Shown: positions 7,627-18,000 of the stretch, piece after piece | Position numbering within the stretch: the stretch's first letter is position 1 | Layout of the letters: each line of letters opens with the position of its first letter | Program-made: the position numbers and the translations under genes | Assembly (NCBI GenBank): GCA_016934255.1 | Contig: JAFGTG010000118.1 | Span: forward strand, 1-47,477 | DNA: 47,477 nucleotides | Direction: 5' to 3' | DNA from: Sedimentisphaerales bacterium | Lineage (GTDB): Bacteria; Planctomycetota; Phycisphaerae; Sedimentisphaerales; Anaerobacaceae | The notes under the pieces: model-generated | Databases searched by the model: none | What the model was told of the DNA's origin: nothing | The model's input: the letters and a program-made list of their open reading frames with translations, nothing else

Positions 7627-9447
7627 ATGAGCAATTCAAGGAAAGTTCTCGTCGCCCTGTTAATACTATGCACATATCAGGAGGCCAATCCAGTATTCGC
7701 CTCAGAAAAACTCATTCCACTGGATATCGGTCGGGTGAAAGTTGGCGGTGAGATCGGCCGGCGGATCGATATCACAATTAACAACAATGCACTCGTGCTG
7801 GATGCCGATAAAGACTTCCTTCTTCCGTTTCAACAAAAAAGTCGTGAAGGCGGCTATATCGGCCTGGGTAAATTCATCGATTGTCTCGTCCGATTCTCCG
7901 CCTACTCCCACGACAAGAAGGTGCTCGATTTGAAAAAACACGTCGTCGCTGAAACCATCAAGACCCAGGAACAAGACGGCTACATCGGCATTTTCGTGCC
8001 GGAAAGGCGCATGTGGCACCTTTGGGACATTCACGAAATGGGCTATCTCGTGCTGGGCTTAACAACAGACTATCGATACTTTAAAGAAAGACCGTCACTG
8101 GAAGCAGCGAAGAAATTGGCTGATTATATTATTATGCGCTGGTCTGATGATCCGGAACGCCCAACGGAAGACTGGATTTCAACTTATGTCGCTACGACGG
8201 GACTGGAAGAGTCGATGTTGGCCTTGTACGAGCAAACCCAGGATAAACGCTATCTGGATTTCTGCATCGATTATAGAAAACTACCCGATTGGGATACGCC
8301 GATCATCGAAGGTCGCTGGGGAAACCTCGAAGGACACGCGTATTATCATCTGTGCCACTGCCTGGCTCAACTCCGATTGCATGGAATACAGCCGGAGTCG
8401 TGCTTGTTAAGCCAATCACAAATGACGTTCGACTTTATGGTTCGACAGGATGGATTGTTGGCGCCGGGCCTGGTCGGGTATCAGGAATGTTGGCATACGA
8501 ACCAACAGGGCTTTTTCAAACTGGGCGAGACCTGCGCGACGGCCTATCTGATTCGCTGGCTGGACGCCATGCTTCGCATTCAGGGGGAATCCATCTATGG
8601 GGACATCATGGAACGGTCGATATACAACGGCCTGTTCGCCGCCCAGTCTCCCGACGGCCGACGACTGAGATATTATTCGCCGTTCGAAGGACCAAGGATA
8701 TATTTCGACGGCGACACATATTGTTGTCCGTGCAATTTCAGGCGAATCATCGCCGAGTTGCCCGGTATGATCTATTATCGCCAGAATGGAGGTTTGACGA
8801 TTAACCTTTACACGACCTCTTCGACGGAGATGAACCTTCAGGAAAGACTTTCTCTTGAGGTACGCCAAGTCACGGATTATCCCAATTCAGGAAATGTCGT
8901 TATTGACTTGAAGCCATCCAGGCCGGCCCGTTTTCCATTACACCTGCGAATTCCACGCTGGTGCGACGAGGCCAAGATCACCATCAACGATGAGGCTATT
9001 GAGATGACGACGCCCGGCGGCGATTTCTTCACGATTACCCGCGAATGGAAAGACGGAGATCAGGTCACGTTGCACATGCCGATGACGTTTCGATTGGTCA
9101 AAGGCAGGCAGAGCCAGGTGGGTCGCGTCGCCGTCATGCGCGGACCAATGCTGTTTTGTCTTAATCCTAAAAGGCAGGAAAATTTCGATCCTGAGATCAT
9201 GCGGCTCATGTGGCTCGATCCGGCGTCTCTGAAGCTATCCGGCCCGGACGATTCAATCCGTCCCGGCGGCATGACCTGTCAGGCTATGTTCTGGCCTCCC
9301 ACCAATTACAACGCCGCGGGGAAAGCCACCCTTAAATTGACACTCACAGAATATCCCGATCCGGATTGCCAGGCGACGTATTTTCTCGTCCCGAATCCAA
9401 AGGACGATGCCCTGATAGATGATGAGCTTGTTGAATTTGGTATGTAG
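7627..9447 (+). CDS. GH127-like beta-L-arabinofuranosidase-family protein, secreted
   Basis: 606 aa from the ATG at 7627 (AGGAG 8 nt upstream; the ATG at 7621 is too close). A signal peptide precedes residues 'VFASEK'. The body is an (alpha/alpha)6 barrel followed by beta-sandwich domains, as in GH127/GH146. Key residues are present: E301-T-C303 in G-E-T-C, and C366-C367-P-C369-N-F. In the characterised Bifidobacterium enzyme HypBA1 an equivalent glutamate and three cysteines bind zinc, with one cysteine acting as nucleophile. The family removes beta-L-arabinofuranose and probably other pentoses from plant or algal glycans. Its stop is 12 bp from the convergent URO-D gene. The exact substrate is unknown. 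Confidence 0.85.
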   Translation: MSNSRKVLVALLILCTYQEANPVFASEKLIPLDIGRVKVGGEIGRRIDITINNNALVLDADKDFLLPFQQKSREGGYIGLGKFIDCLVRFSAYSHDKKVLDLKKHVVAETIKTQEQDGYIGIFVPERRMWHLWDIHEMGYLVLGLTTDYRYFKERPSLEAAKKLADYIIMRWSDDPERPTEDWISTYVATTGLEESMLALYEQTQDKRYLDFCIDYRKLPDWDTPIIEGRWGNLEGHAYYHLCHCLAQLRLHGIQPESCLLSQSQMTFDFMVRQDGLLAPGLVGYQECWHTNQQGFFKLGETCATAYLIRWLDAMLRIQGESIYGDIMERSIYNGLFAAQSPDGRRLRYYSPFEGPRIYFDGDTYCCPCNFRRIIAELPGMIYYRQNGGLTINLYTTSSTEMNLQERLSLEVRQVTDYPNSGNVVIDLKPSRPARFPLHLRIPRWCDEAKITINDEAIEMTTPGGDFFTITREWKDGDQVTLHMPMTFRLVKGRQSQVGRVAVMRGPMLFCLNPKRQENFDPEIMRLMWLDPASLKLSGPDDSIRPGGMTCQAMFWPPTNYNAAGKATLKLTLTEYPDPDCQATYFLVPNPKDDALIDDELVEFGM

Positions 9448-9459
9448 TTTTTTGTCCGA

Positions 9460-10626
9460 TCAATAGAAACCGAACTCACGGGCAGCGTCGAATAAGGCCA
9501 CGATATTCTCAGGAGGGACGCCGACCTGGATGTTGTGAACGTTGTTGAAGACGTAGCCACCGCCGGGCTTGAAGATCTCCAGGTTCCGCCGGACATGCTC
9601 TCTTATTTCGCCCGGCTTGGCAAAGGGAAGGATGTGTTGGGTATCGATCCCGCCGCCCCAAAAGACTAAGCGGTCGCCGTATCGGGCTTTGAGTTCCCGG
9701 GGATTCATATTTTCGGCGCTGATCTGAACGGGATTGAGGATGTCGATTCCGTTATCCAACAGGTCGGGGATGTAGTCTATGACCGAACCGCACGTATGAT
9801 ACCAAATCTTGGCGGGACTTCGAGACTTGATGTGCTGGACGAGTTTTTTCTGCCGGGGCTTGACAATCTTCCTGTAGAACACGGGATTGAATAAAGGCCC
9901 GGATTGGCCACCGATATCGTCCCCGATCATAATGACATCGACGAGGTCGCCGATCTCGGCGAGAAAGCCGTTATAGTAATCCATCCAGAACGCGAGCATT
10001 TTTCCCAGCAGAGCCTCGCAGAAGGCCGGATTTTCGATCATATCCGTAAACCATCTCTCCAGTCCCCGCATGTACCAGCAGGTCTCATAAACAACCCCGC
10101 CGATCCCTGTTGAGATCGCATACGGCGTTTGGTCTCGCAGCCGGAGTGCTTCTTCACGAACGCCCGTGAATCGCGTCGGATCGTTGCCTTTCGGGAAAGG
10201 GTAATCCCCCACATCCTCAATCGTGGCTTCGGCGAGCGGGTGGTGCGATATATCCATGTAAAGCTGCTGATCGTCCGGCATCGACCAGACGACACCGAAC
10301 TCATCCTTCAGATCGTGCCAAAGTTTTCCATCCCGGGTATTTTGCTCGATTCCACCTTTGAAGCTATCAGGTCCATGAGCGAATACATAGCGAATGTCCA
10401 CCCCGAAACGCTCCAAGACCTGTTCGCACGGCCTGGCAAGCTGCTGAACCGGGTCCATTATCGTAACATCATCTTCAATTCCCAGGTAATCAAGCAACTC
10501 TTCATACGCTTTACGGTGTATGCCCGTTTGAAATCCTCCGAGGTCGATGGGGACTCTGTCGGGAATCTCGTGATTCAACGCTTTCAAGACACGTTGTCGC
10601 GAACTCATCGCTTCTTTCTTTGCCAT
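9460..10626 (-). CDS. URO-D superfamily protein (methyltransferase-like), third gene of the rhaT operon
   Basis: 388 aa from the ATG at 10626, 7 nt after the rhaT stop; an upstream TTG would overlap rhaT. The fold is that of uroporphyrinogen decarboxylase (start S-S-R-Q-R-V-L-K-A-L-N-H; G-D-D-I-G-G-Q). Unlike HemE it carries H277-T-C279-G, the zinc-binding H-x-C of corrinoid-linked methyltransferases such as MtaA/CmuA. The usual third cysteine near A-P-G-C is replaced by P-G-G-G, while a histidine (H364 in V-H-N-I) follows. There is no export signal. With a rhamnosidase and a rhamnose permease as neighbours it probably acts on something derived from the imported sugar; O-demethylation is my inference only. 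Confidence 0.85.
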   Translation of the reverse strand: MAKKEAMSSRQRVLKALNHEIPDRVPIDLGGFQTGIHRKAYEELLDYLGIEDDVTIMDPVQQLARPCEQVLERFGVDIRYVFAHGPDSFKGGIEQNTRDGKLWHDLKDEFGVVWSMPDDQQLYMDISHHPLAEATIEDVGDYPFPKGNDPTRFTGVREEALRLRDQTPYAISTGIGGVVYETCWYMRGLERWFTDMIENPAFCEALLGKMLAFWMDYYNGFLAEIGDLVDVIMIGDDIGGQSGPLFNPVFYRKIVKPRQKKLVQHIKSRSPAKIWYHTCGSVIDYIPDLLDNGIDILNPVQISAENMNPRELKARYGDRLVFWGGGIDTQHILPFAKPGEIREHVRRNLEIFKPGGGYVFNNVHNIQVGVPPENIVALFDAAREFGFY

Positions 10627-10633
10627 TTTCGTC

Positions 10634-11737
10634 TCACTGAGAATGCACGGTCCCAATTACTCTTGCCGATTGTTGAGTAGAATTGGGATTTTGGTTTTCA
10701 GTCTTCTTTAAATAGTTACCCACCCCAACGACGCATATCGAGGCTACGAGCGTGAATAAACCGAGTACGATAAGCTTGTGTGTGCGTTTACTCGAACCCT
10801 TCCATTCGCGAAAAATAAGTCCCCAGATATTGCTGAAGATGATGATGAAGGCCATGTGAATAGTCCAGCTCGAGAAGTCATAGTCGCCCATCCTTGTCTT
10901 TCCCATTCCGAAAAACATGAATTGAAGATACCATGTGATGCCCGCCAGCGTGCTGAAAACATAGTTCTTCACCAGCGGCGCCTTGTTGGCGTCGATGTAA
11001 TCTTTAGTTGAACGATTTTTGATATTAAGATAGATGCACCATAGTAAATTCGTCGTAAAGCCCCCTGCGAAAACGAAGATATAAATGGGGCTGACTTTCC
11101 ATAGTGACGTGCTGTCCTTACCGAAAGCAAGATCGCTAATAGCCTCGCCGGCTTCAATCCCGAATATCATGCACGCACTCATGACGCCTGCGAATATAGC
11201 AACCCACAATCCCTTTACGAAGTTAAATTCCTTGATGGCTTCTTTCTTCTTTTCATCAGGCATTTCTCTTTCTTTTGAGACTCCCGCCCAGCCGCATATT
11301 GCGATTCCTACAAGACAGATGAAAATACCAGCCAACGTAACTTGCCCAGACGTCTGGGTGGCGAGCCCGCCAAATTCGCCTCTGAAGATAGGCGGGATGA
11401 TTGTCCCAAACGCGGCGCAGAACCCTAATGCGATGGCGTAACCAAGCGACATTCCGAGGTAGCGCATGGACAACCCGAACGTCAGACCGCCGATCCCCCA
11501 AAGCACGCCGAACAGATAGGTCCAGAAAATGGCGGATGGAGGTGCTTTTATCAGGATCGAGAAGAGATTAGGCACAACCAGCAGAGCAATCAGCCAGGGC
11601 ATGACGATCCAGGAGAATACACCTCCTACAAGCCAGTAACTCTCCCACGCCCAGTTGCGGACCTTTTTGAACGGGATATAGAAGCTCCCGGCAGCAAAGC
11701 CTCCCACTGCATGTAAGAAAACGCCGAGTCCAATCAT
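10634..11737 (-). CDS. rhaT: L-rhamnose-proton symporter RhaT
   Basis: 367 aa with about ten hydrophobic segments and the characteristic RhaT N-terminus (H-A-V-G-G-F-A-A-G-S-F-Y-I-P-F-K-K-V-R-N-W-A-W-E). Later segments, including G-I-G-G-L-T-F-G-L-S-M-R-Y-L-G-M-S-L-G and the W-Y-L-Q-F-M-F-F-G-M-G region, also fit the family. RhaT imports L-rhamnose with a cation across the inner membrane. It lies 19 nt after the GH106 gene and 7 nt before the URO-D gene, so the three form one transcription unit in which rhamnose is released and then taken up. Confidence 0.93.
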   Translation of the reverse strand: MIGLGVFLHAVGGFAAGSFYIPFKKVRNWAWESYWLVGGVFSWIVMPWLIALLVVPNLFSILIKAPPSAIFWTYLFGVLWGIGGLTFGLSMRYLGMSLGYAIALGFCAAFGTIIPPIFRGEFGGLATQTSGQVTLAGIFICLVGIAICGWAGVSKEREMPDEKKKEAIKEFNFVKGLWVAIFAGVMSACMIFGIEAGEAISDLAFGKDSTSLWKVSPIYIFVFAGGFTTNLLWCIYLNIKNRSTKDYIDANKAPLVKNYVFSTLAGITWYLQFMFFGMGKTRMGDYDFSSWTIHMAFIIIFSNIWGLIFREWKGSSKRTHKLIVLGLFTLVASICVVGVGNYLKKTENQNPNSTQQSARVIGTVHSQ

Positions 11738-11756
11738 TATACGACTCCGATCGTCG

Positions 11757-14700
11757 CTATTTCTCTATCATTTGCTTTAATACAAAAGGTTCAAAAAGCC
11801 CATAGTCGAGGGTGTGATAGTGCTCGCCCGGAGGCGGACCCGTATCGGGGCCTTTCTGAAACATCGCGGGCCAGGCGCTGCCTACCCCCGGTCCGTTATG
11901 GTGCGGTCCCAACGTGTTCTTAAGCGTACCGACAACGATAACTTCAATCGTATTCGCGCCCGGTTGAATTAAATCCGCCACATCGCATTGCCAGGGCTGG
12001 TACGCAATATATCCCGCCGACTTTCCATTGACGTTGACCTTAGCAACGCTTCCGTACCACTTTGGAAGCTCAACAAGATAGCGCCCCGAAGGCTGTAAAA
12101 TGCCAAAAGTCTGCTTATATGAAACGCCCGTTGCGTAGAACGGATAGCCTTGCTTTTTCCAGCTACCCAGTTTAATCGGTTTCGAACCGCCTGTGACAAC
12201 GAAGCCCGAATCGACCGAATGAAGAGTAAACGTCCCGAGTAGATAAGCCGGTTCCAACTCGTGATAAATGGTAAAAGGCGACGCCTTGAGGGTCACGCGG
12301 TTCTCACCGACTTTCGCAACCTGGGCGATATCGATCCTCCCAAACGCCTTATCCAGCCACCATTCAGTGTCGCGGCCATCCCGGCCGCGCCATGTCGAAG
12401 GCGTCCCACCTTCGGATCGCGGGCGGGACACCCGCGACACAACGGTTTGACCATTGCAGCTAATCGTGTACAAATCCGGCCTCTCGATAACAATCGCCAA
12501 CCGTTTAGGTATCTGCTGACGGATCGTAAACCGATACGTCGCCTCGAAACCGCTGTCAGAACTGAATGTCTTTGTAATCAACTCATCTCGAAACTGAACA
12601 GCGCTGTCCCACGGATTTCGAGCCATGCCGCTCTTCTGAAACGCAAATTGGTTAGCCTTATAGAAATAGATATCCTTCTTCGTCTCACCACCCGCCGTAA
12701 TATCGACGAAGTCCAATGTTAGCACGTTCTCCTCAACCGGGTGAATCTCAAGCTTGCCTTGTAACGGCATAATCTTTATCGTTTCTTCCGTCCTATATAT
12801 AGGCTTACCTTTCTTCTCGGAAAGAAAGAGCACGAGACTTCCACAAGGCGCCAGCTCGAAGCGCGTCTTTATACCTGTGCCGGCTTGTTCAAAAGGATAC
12901 GTGGAAATCTCCGCCGTAGCAGGGTCCCATTTTTCCACACTCCGCATTGCCGATTTAATCCATCCCGTCGAAGGTGAATCGATGCTTGTATTGACCAACA
13001 GCAAAAACTCGCCGTCCTCAACCGTTCTCCTGTGATGAAACAATATGCCTTCGTCGCCCGGGTCGCGTTCGACGGCAAATCCATCCTTTGAATCCGCCAG
13101 CAACATACGCGGCGTATCATCTGCTTTGGCTTGTTTCCAGCCCGGATGCTTCGACGCTTCGGCGCATCGATTCGACGGCTGGCCATTAACACAGGAAGGA
13201 ATCGGTCCACAGCAAATCGCCACACCGCCGGCCTTCAGATAATCTTCGAGTAAATCCATCGTCGGCAGGTTCAAGTTCTCCGTTAGCGGCGGTAAAACAA
13301 CCGTGTCATAGGCGCGTTGTCCAACTCTAAATAACGGACCAACAATTGAGCCATGCCGAGCGATGATATCTTCGCTTCCGACATCATACTCGACCTGTGC
13401 TCGTTCCAGGGCCACGAGCATCTGCTGGAAGCTGTTTCCCACCTCGTTGAGATGGTTTTCACCCTGATACATCCACGCGGTCGTCGTCGGCTCGACGATA
13501 AGAATACGATTGATTTGCTCGCCTTGCGACATAACCAGTGACAGCCTGGCAAAGTATTGGGCCATCACGTGATACGAATCCCACCACGGTTCGTGATAGG
13601 AGAACGATTGCGGATGGTCTCGTTTCCGCGCTCCTCGGATCGTGATATATGAGAGATGCTCATTGAGCGTATTGACGCCTAACACATAAAGCCAGTCGCC
13701 GATGCGCTTCATATCCTCGAAACGCAGGTCCCATCCGCCCGCGCCGTAGGCTTCGCACAGCGTTCGCTTGCGCCCGAGTTGATTGGCCACACTCGACAGC
13801 TCCTTAACCGACCGAACATTGCCGAACTGGGCGTTCGTATCTTCACGGTACTGGTTCATCAGCGTATCGATTGCCGGCCGTTGGTGCCAGGCATACATGG
13901 CCATGTTGTCGGGACCGTGGGCGGTGCTGGGCCAGCCGTGCTCCCAGTAGTGGCCGGTGAATTCCAGGTTGTTTTTCTCGCAGAAGTCGTGGCAAGGCTT
14001 GCCCCAGCGCTTAATAAACTGCTCCAAAATAACCTTGTAGTAGTTGTGGCGTACTTTTTTCCAGTCACCGACCGGTCGGGCCATTGCAGGCAAATGGTCT
14101 TCGAGACGGTAACCCCATCGTTTCTGGAACTGTTCGGACAGATGTTCGTTCCACGGCAGCGCGCCCACGAAGGGGTGCGGCTCATCGGTGAAAATGCCCG
14201 GCACTCGTCGGCCAAAGTGCTCGCCGATCTGACGCCGATACGCCTCGAAGGTAATCTCGATGAACTTCTCGGTCACACCCGGTTTGAGCAGGTCCACGTA
14301 GTACTTGCCGCCGTACCAGCCGCCTTCCGGGGCCAGCCGCCAGGTCGCTACGAGGTAACGACCCTCCGGCAGCTTCTCGCCGGCCCTGGCCGAAGGCGTC
14401 ACGTTTTCATATCCGTCCGCAGTAAGGCGATAGACCGCGAAGACGTCGTCGCCGGGCTTTCCGGTCTGCTTGACCTCGGCCAGGTGCAATCCCCGGCCGC
14501 GCGACTCAGGCATGGCTTCAGGCACGAAGCCACCCGCAAAACCTGAAGGATAGGAATTCTCATCGTAGATCCAGATATTCATGTCGAGCCGCTCGGCCTC
14601 TTTCAAAGCGACTTTCCACAGATCGAACCACTCCTTCGAAAGATACGGCGTCATCAAGCCCGGCCGGGGGTGAACGAACGCCTGCTTAACCTGCTGTCCC

Positions 14701-14915
14701 GCTAAATCCCGAAGCGTATCGATAATTTGCTCCTCGGTGAGCCTGTCGTTCCATACCCAAAGCGGACCCGAATGATACTCCCGAGGCGGATCGGCAAAGA
14801 TCGCCTTAATCGCAGTCGAATCGACGGCGTCAAGTCGCCCGGGCGGAATTAAAATCGTAACGAAGGAAACGGTCAGAATAAAAATACGGAATTTTGTGTA
14901 GATGAAAGAATCCAT
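11757..14915 (-). CDS. GH106-like alpha-L-rhamnosidase, secreted
   Basis: 1052 aa; an AAGGTG-type ribosome site lies before the ATG. A signal peptide covers about residues 1-30. The N-terminal barrel has the block typical of the GH106 superfamily (P-P-R-E-Y-H-S-G-P-L-W-V-W-N-D-R, then W-I-Y-D-E-N-S-Y-P-S-G-F-A-G-G), and G-I-F-T-D-E-P supplies a likely active-site glutamate. The C-terminal beta-sandwich ends with W-L-D-K-A-F-G-R-I-D-I and N-V-N-G-K-S-A-G modules like those of GH2/GH106 enzymes. It heads the operon with rhaT, which strongly supports rhamnose release. Residues about 826-850 are encoded by a 74-bp triple-hairpin repeat (12367-12440) read in frame, a low-complexity R/G/P insert absent from the usual fold. 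Confidence 0.87.
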   Translation of the reverse strand: MDSFIYTKFRIFILTVSFVTILIPPGRLDAVDSTAIKAIFADPPREYHSGPLWVWNDRLTEEQIIDTLRDLAGQQVKQAFVHPRPGLMTPYLSKEWFDLWKVALKEAERLDMNIWIYDENSYPSGFAGGFVPEAMPESRGRGLHLAEVKQTGKPGDDVFAVYRLTADGYENVTPSARAGEKLPEGRYLVATWRLAPEGGWYGGKYYVDLLKPGVTEKFIEITFEAYRRQIGEHFGRRVPGIFTDEPHPFVGALPWNEHLSEQFQKRWGYRLEDHLPAMARPVGDWKKVRHNYYKVILEQFIKRWGKPCHDFCEKNNLEFTGHYWEHGWPSTAHGPDNMAMYAWHQRPAIDTLMNQYREDTNAQFGNVRSVKELSSVANQLGRKRTLCEAYGAGGWDLRFEDMKRIGDWLYVLGVNTLNEHLSYITIRGARKRDHPQSFSYHEPWWDSYHVMAQYFARLSLVMSQGEQINRILIVEPTTTAWMYQGENHLNEVGNSFQQMLVALERAQVEYDVGSEDIIARHGSIVGPLFRVGQRAYDTVVLPPLTENLNLPTMDLLEDYLKAGGVAICCGPIPSCVNGQPSNRCAEASKHPGWKQAKADDTPRMLLADSKDGFAVERDPGDEGILFHHRRTVEDGEFLLLVNTSIDSPSTGWIKSAMRSVEKWDPATAEISTYPFEQAGTGIKTRFELAPCGSLVLFLSEKKGKPIYRTEETIKIMPLQGKLEIHPVEENVLTLDFVDITAGGETKKDIYFYKANQFAFQKSGMARNPWDSAVQFRDELITKTFSSDSGFEATYRFTIRQQIPKRLAIVIERPDLYTISCNGQTVVSRVSRPRSEGGTPSTWRGRDGRDTEWWLDKAFGRIDIAQVAKVGENRVTLKASPFTIYHELEPAYLLGTFTLHSVDSGFVVTGGSKPIKLGSWKKQGYPFYATGVSYKQTFGILQPSGRYLVELPKWYGSVAKVNVNGKSAGYIAYQPWQCDVADLIQPGANTIEVIVVGTLKNTLGPHHNGPGVGSAWPAMFQKGPDTGPPPGEHYHTLDYGLFEPFVLKQMIEK
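12367..12440. repeat. Triple-hairpin repeat, copy A, inside the GH106 coding frame
   Basis: The ends gtgtcgcgg (12367-12375) and ccgcgacac (12432-12440) are exact inverted complements. Inside are three consecutive hairpins: stems 12371-12377/12383-12389 (7 bp, 5-nt loop), 12396-12401/12409-12414 (6 bp) and 12418-12423/12431-12436 (6 bp). The same architecture and similar sequence recur in the intergenic copy at 42901-42976. On the coding strand it reads without a stop and adds about 25 residues rich in Arg, Gly, Ser and Pro. Confidence 0.75.
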
Positions 14916-15075
14916 GTGAACACCTTACAAGATCATATTTAGTAAGTTGAATACCCTACAGTTATTAACATCGTAAGAATAGCGGATATCCGTCGATAAA
15001 ACAAGGTGGAACTCCTGAGACAGGTCGGATAAAATAACAAGCAGATATAAAGGAAAGTCAAATGGAGTGCATACT
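14916..15075. promoter_or_regulatory. Divergent control region between the two glycan operons
   Basis: A 160-bp gap separates the GH106-rhaT-URO-D operon (minus) from the GH38-URO-D-SSS-GH95 operon (plus), so both promoters must lie here. A 10-bp perfect palindrome, cggatatccg, sits at 14983-14992 near the middle and could be an operator half. I cannot assign a convincing -35/-10 pair, and no regulator gene is in the window. Confidence 0.4.
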
Positions 15076-18000
15076 ATGAAACATATCCGACCGACAAAAG
15101 TTACATCGTTTGTGCTGTTGCTCTGTGTTTGTTTATCCGGACCAGCTCTTGGCCAGAATCATTTGCTCTGGGAAATCGGCAAAGCCGATAATAATACGGC
15201 CGAATTCGCATTAGGGCCGGACAGAAGCAATCAATACTCGACCCGTTTTCCGTATGATGCCATGTTTGTCGCCGGGCAATCCGATCCGAAAAACGACTGG
15301 CCTTATATCCAGCCGGGACCGGCGGACGTCTGGGCCGGCAGTCAGAGCCACACCTTCACAATTCTTTTCGGTTTTAAGACGGCACCAACCCAGGGGCAGA
15401 ACGAGTTAGTTCTGGACCTCGTGGACACCCATAGCGCCCTGCCGCCCAGGATGGAAATCAAAATCAACGAGGCTTCTTACATCCGAGAGCTACCCCGCGG
15501 CGCCGGCGATGCCTCCGCACACGGCGAAATTGACAAAGGGCGTGAGTGTCGGGTTGTTATCGGCTTCCCTGCGAAGGTGCTCAAGGCAGGCAATAATCAT
15601 ATCACCATCACTTCGCTGGCCGGCAGTTGGATTCTTTACGATTACGTCGGCCTTACCGTTCCGTCCGGTGCAGAGCCCGGGCCGGTCGATCCCACGACCA
15701 GGTTACTCAATGTTCTCACGCAGCCTTACTTAGTCCAAGGTAAAGAGGGTAAGCTGTACCAACCGGTATTAGCTTCCGTCCTCCATATCGGCGATCCGGT
15801 CGAAGCAGGGATCCGCATCAACGGCGAGGAGCCGATTACGCAATCGCTCGAACCGGGTTATAAAGTAATTGAAGGACTTACCCCGGCGGTGGAGACTTCG
15901 ACTTCCGTCGAGGTTGAGGTGGAAGTCGCAGGCCAGTCGATGGGCAAACAAGCACTGACGATTGAGCCAGTCCGCAAGTGGCACGTGTGGCTATTGCACC
16001 ATTCTCACGTGGATATCGGCTATACACACGTTCAAACGGAGGTCGAGCAAAAACACTGGCAGTATTTCAAGCAGGTGATCGACTTGGCGCGCACAACGAC
16101 AGAATATCCGAAAGGCTCGGCCTTCAAATGGAATACCGAAGTCCTCTGGGCGGTGGATAGCTATCTCAAGCAGGCGTCGCCGGAAGATCGAGAGACCTTT
16201 ATTAAAGCCGTCAAGAATGGCTGGATAGGCCTGGATGCTTTGTACGGGAACGAACTCACCGCTTTATGTCGGCCCGAGGAGCTTATTCATCTGGTCGAAT
16301 ATGCCCAAATGCTGAGAAAGCATTACGAAGTCACCATCGATTCGGCGATGATCACCGACGTGCCCGGCTACACCTGGGGCATCGTCCCGATTCTGGCTCA
16401 GAGCGGCGTGAAATATTTCTCCGTCGGCCCGAATCGCGGGCACCGTATCGGCTACACGCTATCGACCTGGGGGGACAAACCGTTCTATTGGGAATCCCCC
16501 TGCGGAAAGCATAAGATTCTCTGCTGGGTGGCGGGCGAGGGATATTCCTTTTTCCACAGCGGGCGCCTCGACGGGGGACGACTTTTCGACTATCTCTCGC
16601 GCCTGGCCGACGCGAAATATCCATACGATATGGTCCAGCTTCGTTATTCGATCGGCGGCGATAACGGCCCGCCCGATCCCGATTTGAGCCAGTTCGTCAA
16701 GGATTGGAACGCAAAATACGCTTATCCGAAATTGATCGTAGCGACGACCAGCGAGATGTTCCGAGCGTTCGAGCAGAAATATGGCGATAAACTCTCCAGG
16801 ATTCGGGGTGATTTTACGCCGTATTGGGAGGACGGGGCCGGCTCGTCCGCGGCTGAGACGGCGATCAATCGCAACGCCGCCGAACGTCTCGTGCAGGCCG
16901 AGACGCTGTGGGCGATGCTCGATCCGGAACATTATCCCGCCGAACAGTTTTACGAGGCATGGCGTAGCGTCATCCTTTATGATGAACACACCTGGGGCGC
17001 GCATTGCAGCATTAGCCAGCCGGACAGTGATTTCACAAAAGCCCAGTGGAAGATCAAACAAGCCTTTGCTCTTAATGCAGAAGTTCAGTCATACAATCTG
17101 CTCAACAACGCGCTGGCCAAACATCGTACAACAGAAAAAAACGTCACGGCCATCGATGTTTTCAATACATCCTCCTGGAACCGAACGGATCTCGTTATTC
17201 TCCCCAAAAGTATATCGGTGCCGGGCGGTATTATCACAGAGATCGACGGAAAAAACGTGAAATCGCAGCGACTCTCGACGGACGAATTGGCTTTCCTTGC
17301 CGAGAACGTCGCGCCGTTTTCCGCAAAGAGATTCATCTTCCAATCCGGCAAGGCCTCCGCGCCCGACAACGTGACGGCTCATGGCGCCGAGTTGAACAAT
17401 GGCGTTATTTCCCTGACGGTCAACGATCAGACGGGCGCGATCCAAAGCCTCAAGTGGAAAGGATTGGACGCTGAGCTTGTGAACCAAGATACCGATCTTG
17501 GATTGAACGACTATTTCTATGTCGCTGGCAGAGAGCCGACGAATCCAAAGCGAAACGGAGCAGTCCAAATCAGTGTCAAAGAGCGAGGGCCGCTGATTGC
17601 ATCGTTGCTGATTGAATCCGACGCGCCGGGCTGCAACAAGCTGACACGCGAGCTGCGTCTTATTGACGGCATAGACCGTGTCGATATTATTGACGTCATT
17701 GACAAGCAAAAGATCTACGAACAGGAAGCGGTGCATTTAGCTTTCGCTTTTAACGTACCCGACGGCGTGATACGAATGAACACACCCTGGGCCGTCGTGC
17801 GACCGGAAGCGGATCAATTAGCGGGCGCCTGCAAAAACTACTTTACCGTCCAGAGATGGATCGATATCTCCAATGCCGACTACGGTGTCACTCTGGCGAC
17901 ACCTGATGCGCCGCTGATCGAAGTCGGCGCCCTCACCAACGATCCCAGGGGCAAGTCCGTGGGATGGATCAAAGAGATCAAACCGTCCTCGACAATCTAC

